A DNA stretch of 64,000 bases from Rheinheimera pacifica (lineage in GTDB: Bacteria > Pseudomonadota > Gammaproteobacteria > Enterobacterales > Alteromonadaceae), in the NCBI RefSeq assembly GCF_024809855.1, contig NZ_JANUEM010000009.1, forward strand, positions 62,001 through 126,000, written 5' to 3'. Each line of letters starts with the position of its first letter. Positions within the stretch are counted from its first letter, which is position 1. Positions 35,859-46,318 of the stretch are shown piece by piece. Made by a program: the position numbers and the translations under genes. Under the pieces are notes generated by a model. That model saw only the letters and a list, made by a program, of their open reading frames with translations. It was not told the origin of the DNA and did not search any database.

Positions 35859-37943
35859 TCAGGCATTACCATAAATTTCTTTATTGGCCAGCCAGCGTTT
35901 GATTAGCGCTAGGCTGGCGGGGCGGTTGTGTTGCCATAACTGTGTTGCCAGTTGTTGTGCCTGTGGCAGTAAGTCGGCGTCGCGGCTGAGATCGGCAATT
36001 TTAAACTGCAAAATACCCGTTTGGCGGGTGCCCAATAGTTCGCCGGGGCCACGTATTTCCAGGTCACGCTGGGCAATAACAAAGCCGTCGTTAGAGTCGC
36101 GCAGTACGCCAAGCCGGGATTGTGCAGTGCGTGACAGCGGCGCATGGTACAGTAATACGCAATGCGAAGCGGTGCTGCCACGGCCTACGCGGCCGCGTAG
36201 CTGGTGCAACTGAGCTAAACCCAGTCGCTCGGGGTTTTCAATAATCATCAGGCTGGCGTTGGGTACATCTACACCAACTTCAATTACCGTGGTGGCTACC
36301 AACAGGTCTAATTCGCCACTGCTAAACTGCTGCATTACCGCTTGTTTTTCAGCGGCTTTTAACCGGCCATGCACCAGGCCAATTTTCAGTTGCGGTAAGG
36401 CTTGCTGCAAGTTCAGCATGGTGTCTTCAGCTGCCTGACATTGCAGGGTTTCAGATTCTTCAATCAGCGTGCATACCCAGTACGCCTGGCGTTGCTCGCT
36501 TTGCACGGCGCTGCGCACCCGTTCGATAATATCATCGCGCCGGGTATCGGGTATTGCCACTGTTGTTACCGGCGTACGGCCTGGCGGTAGCTCGTCAATA
36601 ATTGAGGTGTCCAGATCAGCATAAGCGGTCATCGCCAGCGTACGCGGTATCGGTGTGGCCGTCATAACCAACTGATGCGGATACTTACCTTCGATACCGC
36701 CTTTTTCCCGCAGCGCCAGGCGCTGGTGCACGCCAAAGCGGTGCTGCTCGTCAATGATGATCAGTGTTAAGGCATTAAACTCTACCTGTTGCTGAAACAG
36801 CGCATGGGTACCTACCACCATTTTTGCACTGCCATCGGCAATGGCTGCAAGGGTTGCCTGACGCGCTTTGCCTTTGGTTTTGCCTCCCAGCCAGGCTACG
36901 CCAATGCCTAAAGGTTCAAACCAGCGGGCAAAGTTTACCGCGTGCTGCTCGGCTAATAGCTCAGTGGGAGCCATTAATGCTACCTGATAACCATTACCTA
37001 TGGCTGTCAGGGCCGCTAAGGCTGCTACCAGAGTTTTACCTGAGCCGACATCACCCTGGACCAGGCGTAGCATTGGCAGAGTTTGGCTTAAGTCGTGGCG
37101 TATTTCGTTGGTTACCCGCTGCTGGGCATTGGTGGGTGAAAATGGCAGCGCGGCTAAAAAGCGCTGCTGTAAATTGTTGTCAATTTTCAGTGCTACAGCT
37201 TGTTGCTGCTGGCTTTGGCTGCGCAGCTTGTGCATGCTCAGTTGCTGCGCCACTAATTCTTCAATAATCAGCCGTTGCTGCGCCGGGTGTTTACCCAGCT
37301 CCAGTAATTGCAGGCTGGCGTCTGGCGGCGGCCGGTGAATATAAGTTAACGCCTCAGTAAGTGACCACGGCTGGCGCAGCATATCAACTGGCAGATATTC
37401 ATCCGGCTGGCTGCGTTGTAAATACTGCAGCGCCGCATCGGTAAGGCTGCGCCAGGTGGCCTGGCGTAAGCCTTCTGTAGTGGGGTAAATGGGTGTTAAA
37501 GTTTCACTGACTTCGGTCAGCAGTTCGTCGTTGTGAACACGGTATTCGGGGTGCAGCATTTCCAGCCCGCGTGGGCCGCGCTTGGCTTCACCAAAGCAAC
37601 GCAGTAGTACACCCGGGGTAACCGCATTTTTTTGCGCAGCGCTAAAGTGAAAAAAGCGCAGGGTAAGAAAGCCGCTGCCATCTTTAATTTTTACCAGCCA
37701 GCTGCGCCTTTTACCCATTTGTATTTCGCTGCTGGTAACTTCGCCCAGTACAGTGCCGTGCATCAGTGGCATTAAATCGGCTATGGCATAAATACGGGTG
37801 CGATCTTCATAGCGTAGCGGCAGGTGAAACAAAATATCCTGTATGCTTTGTATGCCCAGTTTATCCAGCCGTTCGGCTACTTTGGCACCTACGCCTTTAA
37901 TGGCAGAAACAGGCTGTCTGGCAACAGAGTCGGCTAATGTCAT
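35859..37943 (-). CDS. recG: ATP-dependent DNA helicase RecG
   Basis: A 694-residue superfamily 2 helicase that remodels stalled replication forks and Holliday junctions. An N-terminal wedge domain with OB fold precedes the motor. Walker A GDVGSGKT is near residue 300, the DEQH box is in IIDEQHRFG near residue 395, and motif III TATPIPRTLAMTAYAD follows. The C-terminal helicase domain has the QLRGRVGRG motif. The gene is complete. Its start codon overlaps the stop of the upstream solute-binding protein gene by one base (TGATG). Confidence 0.97.
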   Translation of the reverse strand: MTLADSVARQPVSAIKGVGAKVAERLDKLGIQSIQDILFHLPLRYEDRTRIYAIADLMPLMHGTVLGEVTSSEIQMGKRRSWLVKIKDGSGFLTLRFFHFSAAQKNAVTPGVLLRCFGEAKRGPRGLEMLHPEYRVHNDELLTEVSETLTPIYPTTEGLRQATWRSLTDAALQYLQRSQPDEYLPVDMLRQPWSLTEALTYIHRPPPDASLQLLELGKHPAQQRLIIEELVAQQLSMHKLRSQSQQQQAVALKIDNNLQQRFLAALPFSPTNAQQRVTNEIRHDLSQTLPMLRLVQGDVGSGKTLVAALAALTAIGNGYQVALMAPTELLAEQHAVNFARWFEPLGIGVAWLGGKTKGKARQATLAAIADGSAKMVVGTHALFQQQVEFNALTLIIIDEQHRFGVHQRLALREKGGIEGKYPHQLVMTATPIPRTLAMTAYADLDTSIIDELPPGRTPVTTVAIPDTRRDDIIERVRSAVQSEQRQAYWVCTLIEESETLQCQAAEDTMLNLQQALPQLKIGLVHGRLKAAEKQAVMQQFSSGELDLLVATTVIEVGVDVPNASLMIIENPERLGLAQLHQLRGRVGRGSTASHCVLLYHAPLSRTAQSRLGVLRDSNDGFVIAQRDLEIRGPGELLGTRQTGILQFKIADLSRDADLLPQAQQLATQLWQHNRPASLALIKRWLANKEIYGNA

Positions 37944-38773
37944 CAGGGCTGTTTATTTAACCGGGGGGCAGGTTGCAGCTTGGTTGGTATGGCATATAAG
38001 CGCTCTACCGTGCCGTCGTTTAACATGGTGGCCAGATGTTGGCGCAGTATTGGTTCCATTGCTGCATAGGGGCTTAGCCGTGATAAACCAATATGAATAA
38101 AGCCAGACTGGCCGCGGCTGAAGTCGATGCCCGCATTACGGAATTTATTGTGGTAGCTGCTGATATTATCAATAGCTTCAGAGGTGCTGACAGTAGGTGC
38201 AACTAAGCCATCTACTCTGCCACGGATAACCATTTCCAGCCCGGCTTCAATTGAGTCTACCTCTACGATATGCCGTTGTTTTTGCTGTAGTAGTGCCGTG
38301 ATTGCCGGCGAATAAATATAGCCGCGGATACTCACTAGTGTTAGCTGCTGCAACTGTGCTTCGGTTTCTAGCTGGCGCTTGTCGTCCTGGCGGATAAACA
38401 GGCTTTCAGGCACAGTTTTATTGTAGGGCAAAAGGTACATAATGGCGTCACGCTCGGCGCTGAATTTCAGGTTGGACATTAAATCTACTTTGCCTTCGGC
38501 CATCAGCCGCAGGCAACGTGCTACCGGCGTTTTAGGAGTAAAAGCCAATTTAAAACCTGCACGGCGGGCTAATTCCTGCATTAAATCAACTGACGGGCCG
38601 TAAGGTATGGTGACGTCTTCGTAATGATGAAAGCGGGAGAAATGATCCAGACACCAAAGCAGCTGCGGCTCGCTTTCGCCTGGCAGTGGCTCTTCTGCCT
38701 GCACTGCCGTAGCTGCCAGCCAACTGGCCAGCATAATGGTAACGGTAAGGCAGAGCGGGCGGGCGGGAGTCAT
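37943..38773 (-). CDS. Family-3 extracellular solute-binding protein
   Basis: A 276-residue exported protein of the amino-acid-type periplasmic binding fold (SBP_bac_3). The signal peptide runs to about VQAEE. FKLAFTPKTPVARCLRLMAEGKVDLMSNLKFSAERD is the typical ligand-lobe segment. No permease or ATPase is nearby, so it may be a stand-alone sensor-like protein of the kind common in Alteromonadales. Insertion between recG and ridA is a departure from the standard spoT-trmH-recG order. Confidence 0.82.
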   Translation of the reverse strand: MTPARPLCLTVTIMLASWLAATAVQAEEPLPGESEPQLLWCLDHFSRFHHYEDVTIPYGPSVDLMQELARRAGFKLAFTPKTPVARCLRLMAEGKVDLMSNLKFSAERDAIMYLLPYNKTVPESLFIRQDDKRQLETEAQLQQLTLVSIRGYIYSPAITALLQQKQRHIVEVDSIEAGLEMVIRGRVDGLVAPTVSTSEAIDNISSYHNKFRNAGIDFSRGQSGFIHIGLSRLSPYAAMEPILRQHLATMLNDGTVERLYAIPTKLQPAPRLNKQP

Positions 38774-38780
38774 TGTCGGC

Positions 38781-39173
38781 CTAGTGTGTTGACGGCACTT
38801 CCATTACGCCGTCGATCTCAATCTGGCTGGCACGCGGCAGGGCCGATACCTGCACAGCGGCACGCGCCGGGTAAGGTTCGGCGAAGTACTGGCTCATAAT
38901 TTCATTTACTGTGGCAAACTGGCTAAGGTCGGTCAGAAAAATATTGACCTTCACCATATCATTTAAGCTACCACCGGCGGCGTCACATACTGCAGCCAGG
39001 TTCTTAAATACCTGATGGGTTTGTTCAGCAAAGTTTTCTGATACCAGTTGCATAGTGGCTGGTACTAATGGGATCTGGCCGGACAAATATACCGTGGTAC
39101 CAATTTTTACTGCCTGGCTGTATGTGCCAATGGCGGCCGGTGCATCGCTGGTACGGATAATCACTTTAGACAT
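38781..39173 (-). CDS. ridA: RidA enamine/imine deaminase
   Basis: A 130-residue RidA (YjgF/YER057c) family protein, which hydrolyses reactive 2-aminoacrylate released by PLP enzymes. The signature near the end, [23 protein letters not shown], contains the conserved Arg that binds the carboxylate (in PARAAVQV). It lies 5 bp downstream of spoT, a linkage also seen in other gammaproteobacteria. Confidence 0.95.
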   Translation of the reverse strand: MSKVIIRTSDAPAAIGTYSQAVKIGTTVYLSGQIPLVPATMQLVSENFAEQTHQVFKNLAAVCDAAGGSLNDMVKVNIFLTDLSQFATVNEIMSQYFAEPYPARAAVQVSALPRASQIEIDGVMEVPSTH

Positions 39174-39178
39174 GCTGG

Positions 39179-41314
39179 TTATTTCCTTCTGTAAACTTTT
39201 TGTACGTCTGGCATAACACGGATTTTGCGCATTACATTGGCCAGATGTACCCTGTCACGCACTGACAGCGTAATTTTAATCACGTATTCACCGGTGTCGC
39301 GATCGTCGGTGGCTAAGTCCTGAATATTCGACCCCTGCGAAGCAATCAGGGTGGTAAGTTTAGCCAGTACGCCCTGACGGTTAACAATAAACACGCGGAT
39401 ATCGCACAGGAACTGTTTATCGCCGGTTTTATCCCAACGTACCGGGAAAAACTTGCCTGGCTCTTTGTCCCAGCCTTTAATGTTGCGGCAATCAGCCCGG
39501 TGCACGTTCAGGCCTTTGCCCGGCGTGGCGTTGGCGATAATATCATCGCCAGGTATGGGCCGGCAGCATTTGCCAAAGGTTAGTAACATACCCTCAGAGC
39601 CAATGATAAAGGCTTTGCTTTTCGGCATCGGGCCGTTGTTATCTTTGCTGCTGGACTCATCAGAATCAAACTCGCCCAACAAGCGCCGCGCTACGGCGAT
39701 GGCCAGCTGATTACCCAGGCCAATTTCACTGCAAAGTTCGTCTAATGATTTTTGTGTGGTGTTTTGCAGTACCTGTTCTATCCGCTCCGGTGCGATATCT
39801 TCCAGTTTTACTTCGCCCAGCGCCGAACTTAATAAGCGCCGACCCAGGCCGGTAGATTCATTTTGCTGCTGTTTTTTCAGGTAGTTACGAATGCCTAAAA
39901 TAGCCCGGCTGGTTACCACATAATTTAGCCAGTTGGCGTTGGGCTTACCGCCGGGGCTGGTCACAATTTCTACTGTCTGGCCGGTTTCCAGCGGTTTGTT
40001 CAGCGGGTAAGGTCTGCGGTCTACTTTTGCACCTACGCAGCGGTTACCAATATCGGTATGTACGGCATAGGCAAAATCAACGGCTGTAGCGCCAATTGGC
40101 AGCTCGACAATTTTACCTTTGGGGGAGAACACATACAGCTCGTCCGGGTACAGTTCTGATTTTACGTTCTCGACAAATTCTGCGCTGTTACCGGCATTTT
40201 GCTGTAATTCCAGCAAGCTTTGGATCCAGCGTCTGGCACGGATTTGCGCTGTGGTGTCCTGATGCTCGCCATTGGCTTTGTACATCCAGTGGGCGGCAAT
40301 ACCTTTGTCGGCCATTTCGTCCATTTCACGGGTACGCATTTGTATTTCTACAGGTATACCGTGCGGGCCAATTAGCGAGGTATGCAACGACTGATAACCG
40401 TTTTGTTTCGGAATGGCGATATAGTCTTTAAAGCGAATCTCAATCGGCTTGTACAGATTGTGCACCACGCCCAACGTGCGGTAACAGTGATCAACGCTTT
40501 CTACCACTACACGAAAAGCATAAATGTCCATCACGTCGTTGAACATCAGCTCTTTGTTTTTCATTTTACGGTAAATGCTGTACAGGTGTTTTTCGCGGCC
40601 GCTGACATCAGCATTAATACCGGCTTGTTCTAAGCGGCCTAAAATTTCATGCTGAATTTTTTCCAGCAGCTCACGGCGGTTGCCACGAGCCTGTTTAACC
40701 GCAGTAGACAGCGCACGGTAACGCATAGGGTACAGCGCCTGAAAGCCCCAGTCTTCGAGCTCGTTTTTAATATTATGAATACCCAGACGGTTAGCGATAG
40801 GGGCGTACAGTTCGAGGGTTTCTTTGGCAATACGACGGCGTTTTTCAGGGCGCAGAGCACCTAAAGTGCGCATATTGTGGGTGCGATCGGCGAGCTTAAT
40901 TAAAATAACGCGGATATCCTGCGTCATTGCCATAAACATTTTTTGCAGGTTGGTAACTTCAAATTCCTGATAGTCTTTGAACTTTACCTTATCAAGCTTA
41001 CTTACCCCCTGCACCAGCTCAGCTACGGTGTTACCAAACAGGCGGGTTAAATCTTCTTTGCTTACCGGGGTGTCTTCAATGACATCATGCAGCAGGGCGG
41101 CCATTAAGGTTTCGTGGTCCATGTGCATATCGGCCAGAATACTGCTTACGGCAACCGGGTGGGTTATGTAAGGCTCGCCGCTGGATCGGGTTTGTGGCGC
41201 GTGCGCGTCTCTTGCCACTACATAGGCTTGTTGCACTAAGGCAACCTGCTCCGGTGGCAAATAGGCACTAATCTGGTTTTTCAGACCTTCAAATAAATAC
41301 ACCTGTGCTCCCAA
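39179..41314 (-). CDS. spoT: Bifunctional (p)ppGpp synthase/hydrolase SpoT
   Basis: A 711-residue SpoT. The N-terminal HD hydrolase domain has His52 and His76-Asp77 (HDVIEDT). The synthetase domain includes [27 protein letters not shown] and [24 protein letters not shown] ([27 protein letters not shown]), a zinc-finger-like region ([10 protein letters not shown]) and a C-terminal ACT domain follow. The hydrolase motif is intact, supporting a bifunctional enzyme rather than RelA. It is 113 bp downstream of rpoZ. Confidence 0.97.
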   Translation of the reverse strand: MGAQVYLFEGLKNQISAYLPPEQVALVQQAYVVARDAHAPQTRSSGEPYITHPVAVSSILADMHMDHETLMAALLHDVIEDTPVSKEDLTRLFGNTVAELVQGVSKLDKVKFKDYQEFEVTNLQKMFMAMTQDIRVILIKLADRTHNMRTLGALRPEKRRRIAKETLELYAPIANRLGIHNIKNELEDWGFQALYPMRYRALSTAVKQARGNRRELLEKIQHEILGRLEQAGINADVSGREKHLYSIYRKMKNKELMFNDVMDIYAFRVVVESVDHCYRTLGVVHNLYKPIEIRFKDYIAIPKQNGYQSLHTSLIGPHGIPVEIQMRTREMDEMADKGIAAHWMYKANGEHQDTTAQIRARRWIQSLLELQQNAGNSAEFVENVKSELYPDELYVFSPKGKIVELPIGATAVDFAYAVHTDIGNRCVGAKVDRRPYPLNKPLETGQTVEIVTSPGGKPNANWLNYVVTSRAILGIRNYLKKQQQNESTGLGRRLLSSALGEVKLEDIAPERIEQVLQNTTQKSLDELCSEIGLGNQLAIAVARRLLGEFDSDESSSKDNNGPMPKSKAFIIGSEGMLLTFGKCCRPIPGDDIIANATPGKGLNVHRADCRNIKGWDKEPGKFFPVRWDKTGDKQFLCDIRVFIVNRQGVLAKLTTLIASQGSNIQDLATDDRDTGEYVIKITLSVRDRVHLANVMRKIRVMPDVQKVYRRK

Positions 41315-41427
41315 ACTGCGACAGCAAATAAAACACGCCGTTAAGCGCGGGATTTATTATGAATATACGTCTATTTATCACAGTTGCCAACGGCTAAACG
41401 CCGCTGGCCTGCATACGGCGAGGGATT

Positions 41428-41703
41428 TTAGTGGTCTGAACCGATAATCGCAGCTACGGCTGCCATTTCTGACGCTTCCTGCTGGATCTGGTCGCGACGC
41501 TCTTGCTCGTCCAGAACTGAATTGGTGATAAAGCCTTTTTCAATTTCGCGCAGGGCAATTACGGTTGGTTTATCGTTTTCGATATCTACCAGCGGCTCTT
41601 TGCCTTCAACAGCTAACTGACGGGCACGACGTGCGGCCACCAGGATTAAGTCAAAACGGTTACCAATTTTATCTACTGCATCTTGAACAGTTACGCGTGC
41701 CAT
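41428..41703 (-). CDS. rpoZ: RNA polymerase omega subunit
   Basis: A 91-residue omega subunit that helps assemble RNA polymerase and takes part in ppGpp sensing. [30 protein letters not shown] is the standard N-terminus. Its place between gmk and spoT is the usual gammaproteobacterial order. Confidence 0.97.
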   Translation of the reverse strand: MARVTVQDAVDKIGNRFDLILVAARRARQLAVEGKEPLVDIENDKPTVIALREIEKGFITNSVLDEQERRDQIQQEASEMAAVAAIIGSDH

Positions 41704-41748
41704 TTACCACTCCAGTGTTCGGGCCATCACAAGACCGCATAGTTTACG

Positions 41749-42381
41749 CTAATTTGCTGTTTTCGCCAACAGTTGCTTAAGCAACGGGCTATGTTTGCTG
41801 GCCTGGCTGCCGTAGCTGTTACGCTGTGCCAGCACAATGCGCTCAAACTCGGCTAAAGCCGTGTCAAAGTTATCGTTAATAATCAGGTACTCGTACTCGT
41901 TAGCATGGCTCATTTCGTTGTGTGCCTGCGCCATACGTTTGGCGATAACGTCTGGTGAATCCTGCCCACGCTGGTTTAACCGTTGCTCCAGCTCTGTAAG
42001 ATTGGGCGGCAGAATAAAAATACCTTTAGCTGACGGTGCCTGCTGGCGGATTTGCCGTGCCCCCTGCCAGTCGATATCCAGAAAAACGTCTATGCCCTGG
42101 CTTAGGCTGGTGCGAATAGTGCTTTTTGAGGTGCCATAGTAGTTACCAAACACTTCGGCCCACTCTAAAAACTCATCCTGTGCAATGAGTGCTTTAAACT
42201 GCTCTACGCTAATAAAATGATAGTGCACGCCATCTTGCTCGCCCGGCCGTGGCGCACGGGTGGTGTGCGATACACTAACCTGCATATCGCGGTGGTTTTT
42301 TAACAGCGCCTGGATCAGGCTGGATTTACCGGCGCCGCTTGGCGCCGAAATAATAAACAGATTACCGGCAAGTTCCTGCAT
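41749..42381 (-). CDS. gmk: Guanylate kinase
   Basis: A 210-residue guanylate kinase converting GMP and ATP to GDP and ADP. P-loop [10 protein letters not shown] lies at residues 12-21, and [19 protein letters not shown] forms the GMP-binding part. I start at the ATG at 42381, which fits the usual family length; the open frame extends 20 codons further up to a TTG with no family match. No strong ribosome site is seen ahead of the chosen start. Confidence 0.96.
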   Translation of the reverse strand: MQELAGNLFIISAPSGAGKSSLIQALLKNHRDMQVSVSHTTRAPRPGEQDGVHYHFISVEQFKALIAQDEFLEWAEVFGNYYGTSKSTIRTSLSQGIDVFLDIDWQGARQIRQQAPSAKGIFILPPNLTELEQRLNQRGQDSPDVIAKRMAQAHNEMSHANEYEYLIINDNFDTALAEFERIVLAQRNSYGSQASKHSPLLKQLLAKTAN

Positions 42382-42584
42382 GGGGTTGACGCCTGAAAAT
42401 GAAAGAATGCGGATTTTAGACGCTGTTGGTCGTTGCTGCAAATAAGATGAGATTGTTTAGCAAGGAGTCGGTGTACCCTAAATCAACCGTTGCAGGCCAG
42501 GATGGCCGAATCGAGCCCCCAGGGATGGGTTTACGGCGTGTTGATGTGGGTATACCGGCTCCGGGTGCCCCAGAGCTGGAACGG

Positions 42585-43070
42585 TTAATTCTTTTGCTTT
42601 TTAGCTTTAACGGATAAGGTCAGCGTAAAAGTTGCCATCGGCTCGTCGCCATGTAAGCTCGGGCAGGTGATTACTACCGACACCGGCTTGTTAATGCGCT
42701 CGCCTGTGGCTAACGATTCATCAATCATGGCGTCAATAATATCGCCATCATGGCTGGTAAAATGCACTGTTGCTTCCGGCCGTTTTAAAAACTGGCCCTG
42801 CACATCTTTAAAGGCAAAATTAGCATTTACGCCACGCGCTTTGGCTTTGCTGAACACTAAAAAAGCGCCTGCTAAATCAGCACCTATAGCCAAAGCGCCA
42901 AAATAAATACTGCCTAAATGGTTTTTAGTGCGCCAACTGTGCGGCATGGTAACTTCCAGCGTTTTGTTGTTCATACGCACAATTTTCGGCGAGCAAAAGC
43001 CAATCAACGGAATATAACGCCAGGCAAATAATTTTAAACCCCAGTTAGCTTTACGCAGGGAAATAGCCAT
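42585..43070 (-). CDS. DUF4442 hotdog-fold protein
   Basis: A 161-residue protein of the DUF4442 family, related to PaaI-type hotdog thioesterases. The helix segment NHLGSIYFGALAIGADLAGAF is the typical central hotdog helix. KARGVNANFAFKDVQGQFLKRPEA follows. Acyl-CoA thioesterase activity is a family-based guess. It is divergent from the sensor diguanylate cyclase gene. Confidence 0.85.
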   Translation of the reverse strand: MAISLRKANWGLKLFAWRYIPLIGFCSPKIVRMNNKTLEVTMPHSWRTKNHLGSIYFGALAIGADLAGAFLVFSKAKARGVNANFAFKDVQGQFLKRPEATVHFTSHDGDIIDAMIDESLATGERINKPVSVVITCPSLHGDEPMATFTLTLSVKAKKQKN

Positions 43071-43247
43071 AGCATGGCTCCTGTATTTAATTTTTGCTTG
43101 AGCTTACACTGGTATGACCATTGCTGCAACCTGGCCGTTAATGCTGCAAAAAATACCATTCGTCAGGTTTATACTGACGCTGGTAAAGCAAGCTATAGTA
43201 AAGTCGGATTTAAAAATAACTTTTTACAGGTAGCGGATATTAATAAC

Positions 43248-46211
43248 GTGCGTTGTTACCATCTGGTGTTACTTTTTTCCCTCTTACTAAGTTGTCTGAG
43301 TGTACCGCAGGCAACAGCTTTGGTGCTGACACAGGATGATTATTTATACCGCATCTGGTCGGTAGAAGCTGGCTTACCACAAATTTCAGTTACGGCAATA
43401 GCGCAGGATGCGCAGGGTTTTATCTGGTTGGGTACGCAAAACGGCCTGGCCCGTTTTGATGGTCTGAACTTTAAGGTATACAACACCGCCAATACTCCGG
43501 CCTTACCCTCTAACCTAATCTCGGCACTGCATATCGATGCACAGCAACGGCTATGGGTTGGCACTGTTAATGGCCTGGCAAGGTTAGCGCAGCATGAGTT
43601 CAGCCGTTTGGATCAACAACAGGATGCTCTGGGGGCAGTAAGCAGTTTTGCTGAACTGGCAGATGGTACTGTGCTGGTAGGTGCAATGCGGTTATTTCGC
43701 TGGCATGAGCAATTACAGCACTTACAACCGGTATTTGAACACCATGGTCAGGTATTTCAGCTGCATCAGCAGCATGACACGGTATGGATTGGCGCACTAA
43801 ACGGCTTTGCCACGCTTAATGCTGATGGGTACCAGTGGCATCCGGCACCTGAGCAGGTGTCGGCTTTGCAAATTTCAGAGATTGCCGTGCAGGGCGCTAA
43901 TGTGTATTTGGGTTCAAATATGGGCTTGTTCAGCTGGCAGAATAAACAGTGGCAAAAGCTAACCTTACCGGGCCAGCCAACGGATACCCGCATAGAGCTA
44001 CTCTACCGGGATCCACAGCAGCGGCTATGGGTAACTACCTACGAAAAGCTTTATAACCTGCACAAAGGCGTATTAGTTGAAACCGATTTTGTCAGTGATA
44101 AAGATGGTGATTTTGTCTGGGTAGAAAGCATGTTGCAGGACAAGCACGGCAATTTGTGGCTGGGTAGTCATTCTCATGGTTTGAAACGGCTGCGCCGTGC
44201 ATCAACCCAGCGCTTTAGCCGGGCGCAGGGTATACCGGATCCTTATGTTTGGGCACTGATGCCCTGGCAGCAACATTTGCTAACAGGTACCAGTAATGGC
44301 TTGGCCTTGCTGCAATACGGCCATTTTCAGCCACTAACGGCCAACCAGTATTTGCCAAACAACTTTGTATATAGCCTGTTGCTGGACACGCAGCAGCGGC
44401 TGTGGGTAGGCACCCGTGGCGGTTTAAGCCAACTGGATGGTGTAACACTGGCCTGGCAGCGTAATTATGATGCCATAGCGCATTTGCTGGTGACCACGCT
44501 GGCGCAGGAAGATGAACGCATTTGGGTTGGTACCAACGGTGGTTTGTTCTATTTGCAGCAGGATGAACTGCAGCAGTCTGAGGTGCCAGAAACTCTACGC
44601 CAGGCTAAAGTACGGATGGTGTTTCCTGATAGCCGGCAGCGGCTATGGGTTGGCACCGAAAACGGCTTGTATATGCGTGACGCCAGCGGCTTTAATCAGG
44701 TTGACGATATGCCATTGTCGGGCGGTTTTGTTAGTACTATTACAGAATTTGCCGATGGCAATATTTTGGTGGGAGGCCTGGACCAAGGCTTTGTGTTGGG
44801 GCAGCCGGGGCAGTGGCAATGGTTTAACCAGCAAAATGGCTTGCCGGGCAGTGGAGCTCTGCATGCTGAATTGGTCGATAATCAATTATTGATCAGCAAT
44901 TTTCAGGGGTTTTACCGCGTAAATTATGCTGGTTTACTACAAGGCCGGGTAGAGCAGCTGTATATGTTAGTGGACGATCGCAGGCCGGAAGCCGCCACCG
45001 ATTCACATCGTTGCTGTAATGGTGCCGGCAGCAGTAAAGGTGTAGTGTATCAGGGGCGGGTATGGTATCCAACACTGGATGGCGTAGTATCTCTGCCGCT
45101 GCAGCAGCTAATTCAGCATGGCCCTTTGCCTGAGCCTGTACTGGAAAGTTTAATGGCTGATGAGCAGTATTACCGCAGTAGCAGCGTCAGATTAGCACCA
45201 GAGCAGCGCGACTGGCATTTCCGTTTTACAGCACCTTACTATGTGCAGGCGTCATCAGTGCAGTTTCGCTATCAGTTGCAGGGTTACGACGCCCAGTGGA
45301 TTGATGCCGGTAACCGACGGGAGGCCTTTTACACCAACCTGCCGCCCGGCCATTACAGCTTTAATGTGCAGGTACGGGTGGCGGCCGATTACCGCTGGAG
45401 TGACGCAGTAACCATGGATATACGCTTAACACCGTACTGGCACGAAACAGCCTGGGCGCGTGGTGTATTAGCAATGTTGTTTATATTGTTGTTGTGGGGG
45501 ATTTATCGCTGGCGTTTACTGGCATTGGCCCGTTTGCAGCATCAGTTAGCTAAACTGGTGGCCGATCGCACCCGCGAGTTACACCAGGCAAATGAAAAAT
45601 TGCAGCTGATGAGCATGCAGGATGCGCTTACAGGCCTGCACAACAGGCATTATCTGGACAGTAATATCCAGCAGATATTAGCGCGTGCCAGCCGCCATGC
45701 CGAACCACTGATTTGGGTTTTGCTTGATCTGGATTACTTTAAACGCATCAATGACAGCTTCGGCCATCAAACCGGCGACAATATATTAATGGTAGTGGCC
45801 GAGATTCTGCTGCAAAACAGCCGCAGCTCTGATCACGTGATTCGTTGGGGTGGGGAAGAGTTCTTATTGATCCTCGAACACAGTGAAGATGCCGAGCTGG
45901 TGTTACAGCGTATTCAGGATGCGATTTGCCAATACCCCTGGCAAAAAAATATGGCCTTGCAACCGCCACTAACCTGCTCAATTGGGGCGATAGCGCAGTT
46001 AGCCGGCTACAACTGGCAGCACAGCCTGCGTCTGGCTGATCAGGCGTTGTACTGGGTAAAAGAGCATGGCCGCGATGGTTATTTGTTACTGCTACCAGCC
46101 TCTGAGCCACCTGTCGGCACGCCTGCCGATACCACTTCAATAACCAGTTTACTGGCAGCCGGTACTCTGCACGCCATCAGTAACAAAGACTTTACTACGC
46201 AACCGGGTTGA
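43248..46211 (+). CDS. Sensor diguanylate cyclase with propeller repeats
   Basis: A membrane-bound c-di-GMP synthase. After a signal-like helix come two-component-regulator propeller repeats (blocks such as GFIWLGTQNGLARFDG, QRLWVGTVNGLARL and NLWLGSHSHGL), then a Y_Y_Y domain (YQLQGYDAQWIDAG), one transmembrane helix (ARGVLAMLFILLLWGIYRW), a short coiled coil, and a C-terminal GGDEF domain. The active site is GGEEF (residues 868-872), with an RSSD inhibition site five residues before it, so it should be active and product-inhibited. The GTG at 43248 gives a clean signal peptide; the open frame extends to 43074. Periplasmic ligand unknown, carbohydrate being common for such propellers. Confidence 0.9.
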   Translation: MRCYHLVLLFSLLLSCLSVPQATALVLTQDDYLYRIWSVEAGLPQISVTAIAQDAQGFIWLGTQNGLARFDGLNFKVYNTANTPALPSNLISALHIDAQQRLWVGTVNGLARLAQHEFSRLDQQQDALGAVSSFAELADGTVLVGAMRLFRWHEQLQHLQPVFEHHGQVFQLHQQHDTVWIGALNGFATLNADGYQWHPAPEQVSALQISEIAVQGANVYLGSNMGLFSWQNKQWQKLTLPGQPTDTRIELLYRDPQQRLWVTTYEKLYNLHKGVLVETDFVSDKDGDFVWVESMLQDKHGNLWLGSHSHGLKRLRRASTQRFSRAQGIPDPYVWALMPWQQHLLTGTSNGLALLQYGHFQPLTANQYLPNNFVYSLLLDTQQRLWVGTRGGLSQLDGVTLAWQRNYDAIAHLLVTTLAQEDERIWVGTNGGLFYLQQDELQQSEVPETLRQAKVRMVFPDSRQRLWVGTENGLYMRDASGFNQVDDMPLSGGFVSTITEFADGNILVGGLDQGFVLGQPGQWQWFNQQNGLPGSGALHAELVDNQLLISNFQGFYRVNYAGLLQGRVEQLYMLVDDRRPEAATDSHRCCNGAGSSKGVVYQGRVWYPTLDGVVSLPLQQLIQHGPLPEPVLESLMADEQYYRSSSVRLAPEQRDWHFRFTAPYYVQASSVQFRYQLQGYDAQWIDAGNRREAFYTNLPPGHYSFNVQVRVAADYRWSDAVTMDIRLTPYWHETAWARGVLAMLFILLLWGIYRWRLLALARLQHQLAKLVADRTRELHQANEKLQLMSMQDALTGLHNRHYLDSNIQQILARASRHAEPLIWVLLDLDYFKRINDSFGHQTGDNILMVVAEILLQNSRSSDHVIRWGGEEFLLILEHSEDAELVLQRIQDAICQYPWQKNMALQPPLTCSIGAIAQLAGYNWQHSLRLADQALYWVKEHGRDGYLLLLPASEPPVGTPADTTSITSLLAAGTLHAISNKDFTTQPG

Positions 46212-46318
46212 TATTTTCGTGTTAGCCGCGACACTGTGAAGCCAGCAGCCCGCTGTGCTAAAATAGCTGCCTTTTCGCCGGTAAGCTTTTTGCCGCGCCA
46301 GTAATACAGGAGCCCGCA

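Noticed and set aside
42426-42617. 63-codon open frame between gmk and the DUF4442 gene
   Set aside because: It crosses both gene ends on the other strand and shows no family features.
43074-43247. Longer N-terminus for the sensor diguanylate cyclase
   Set aside because: The extra 58 residues contain no domain and precede a good signal peptide that begins at the GTG at 43248.
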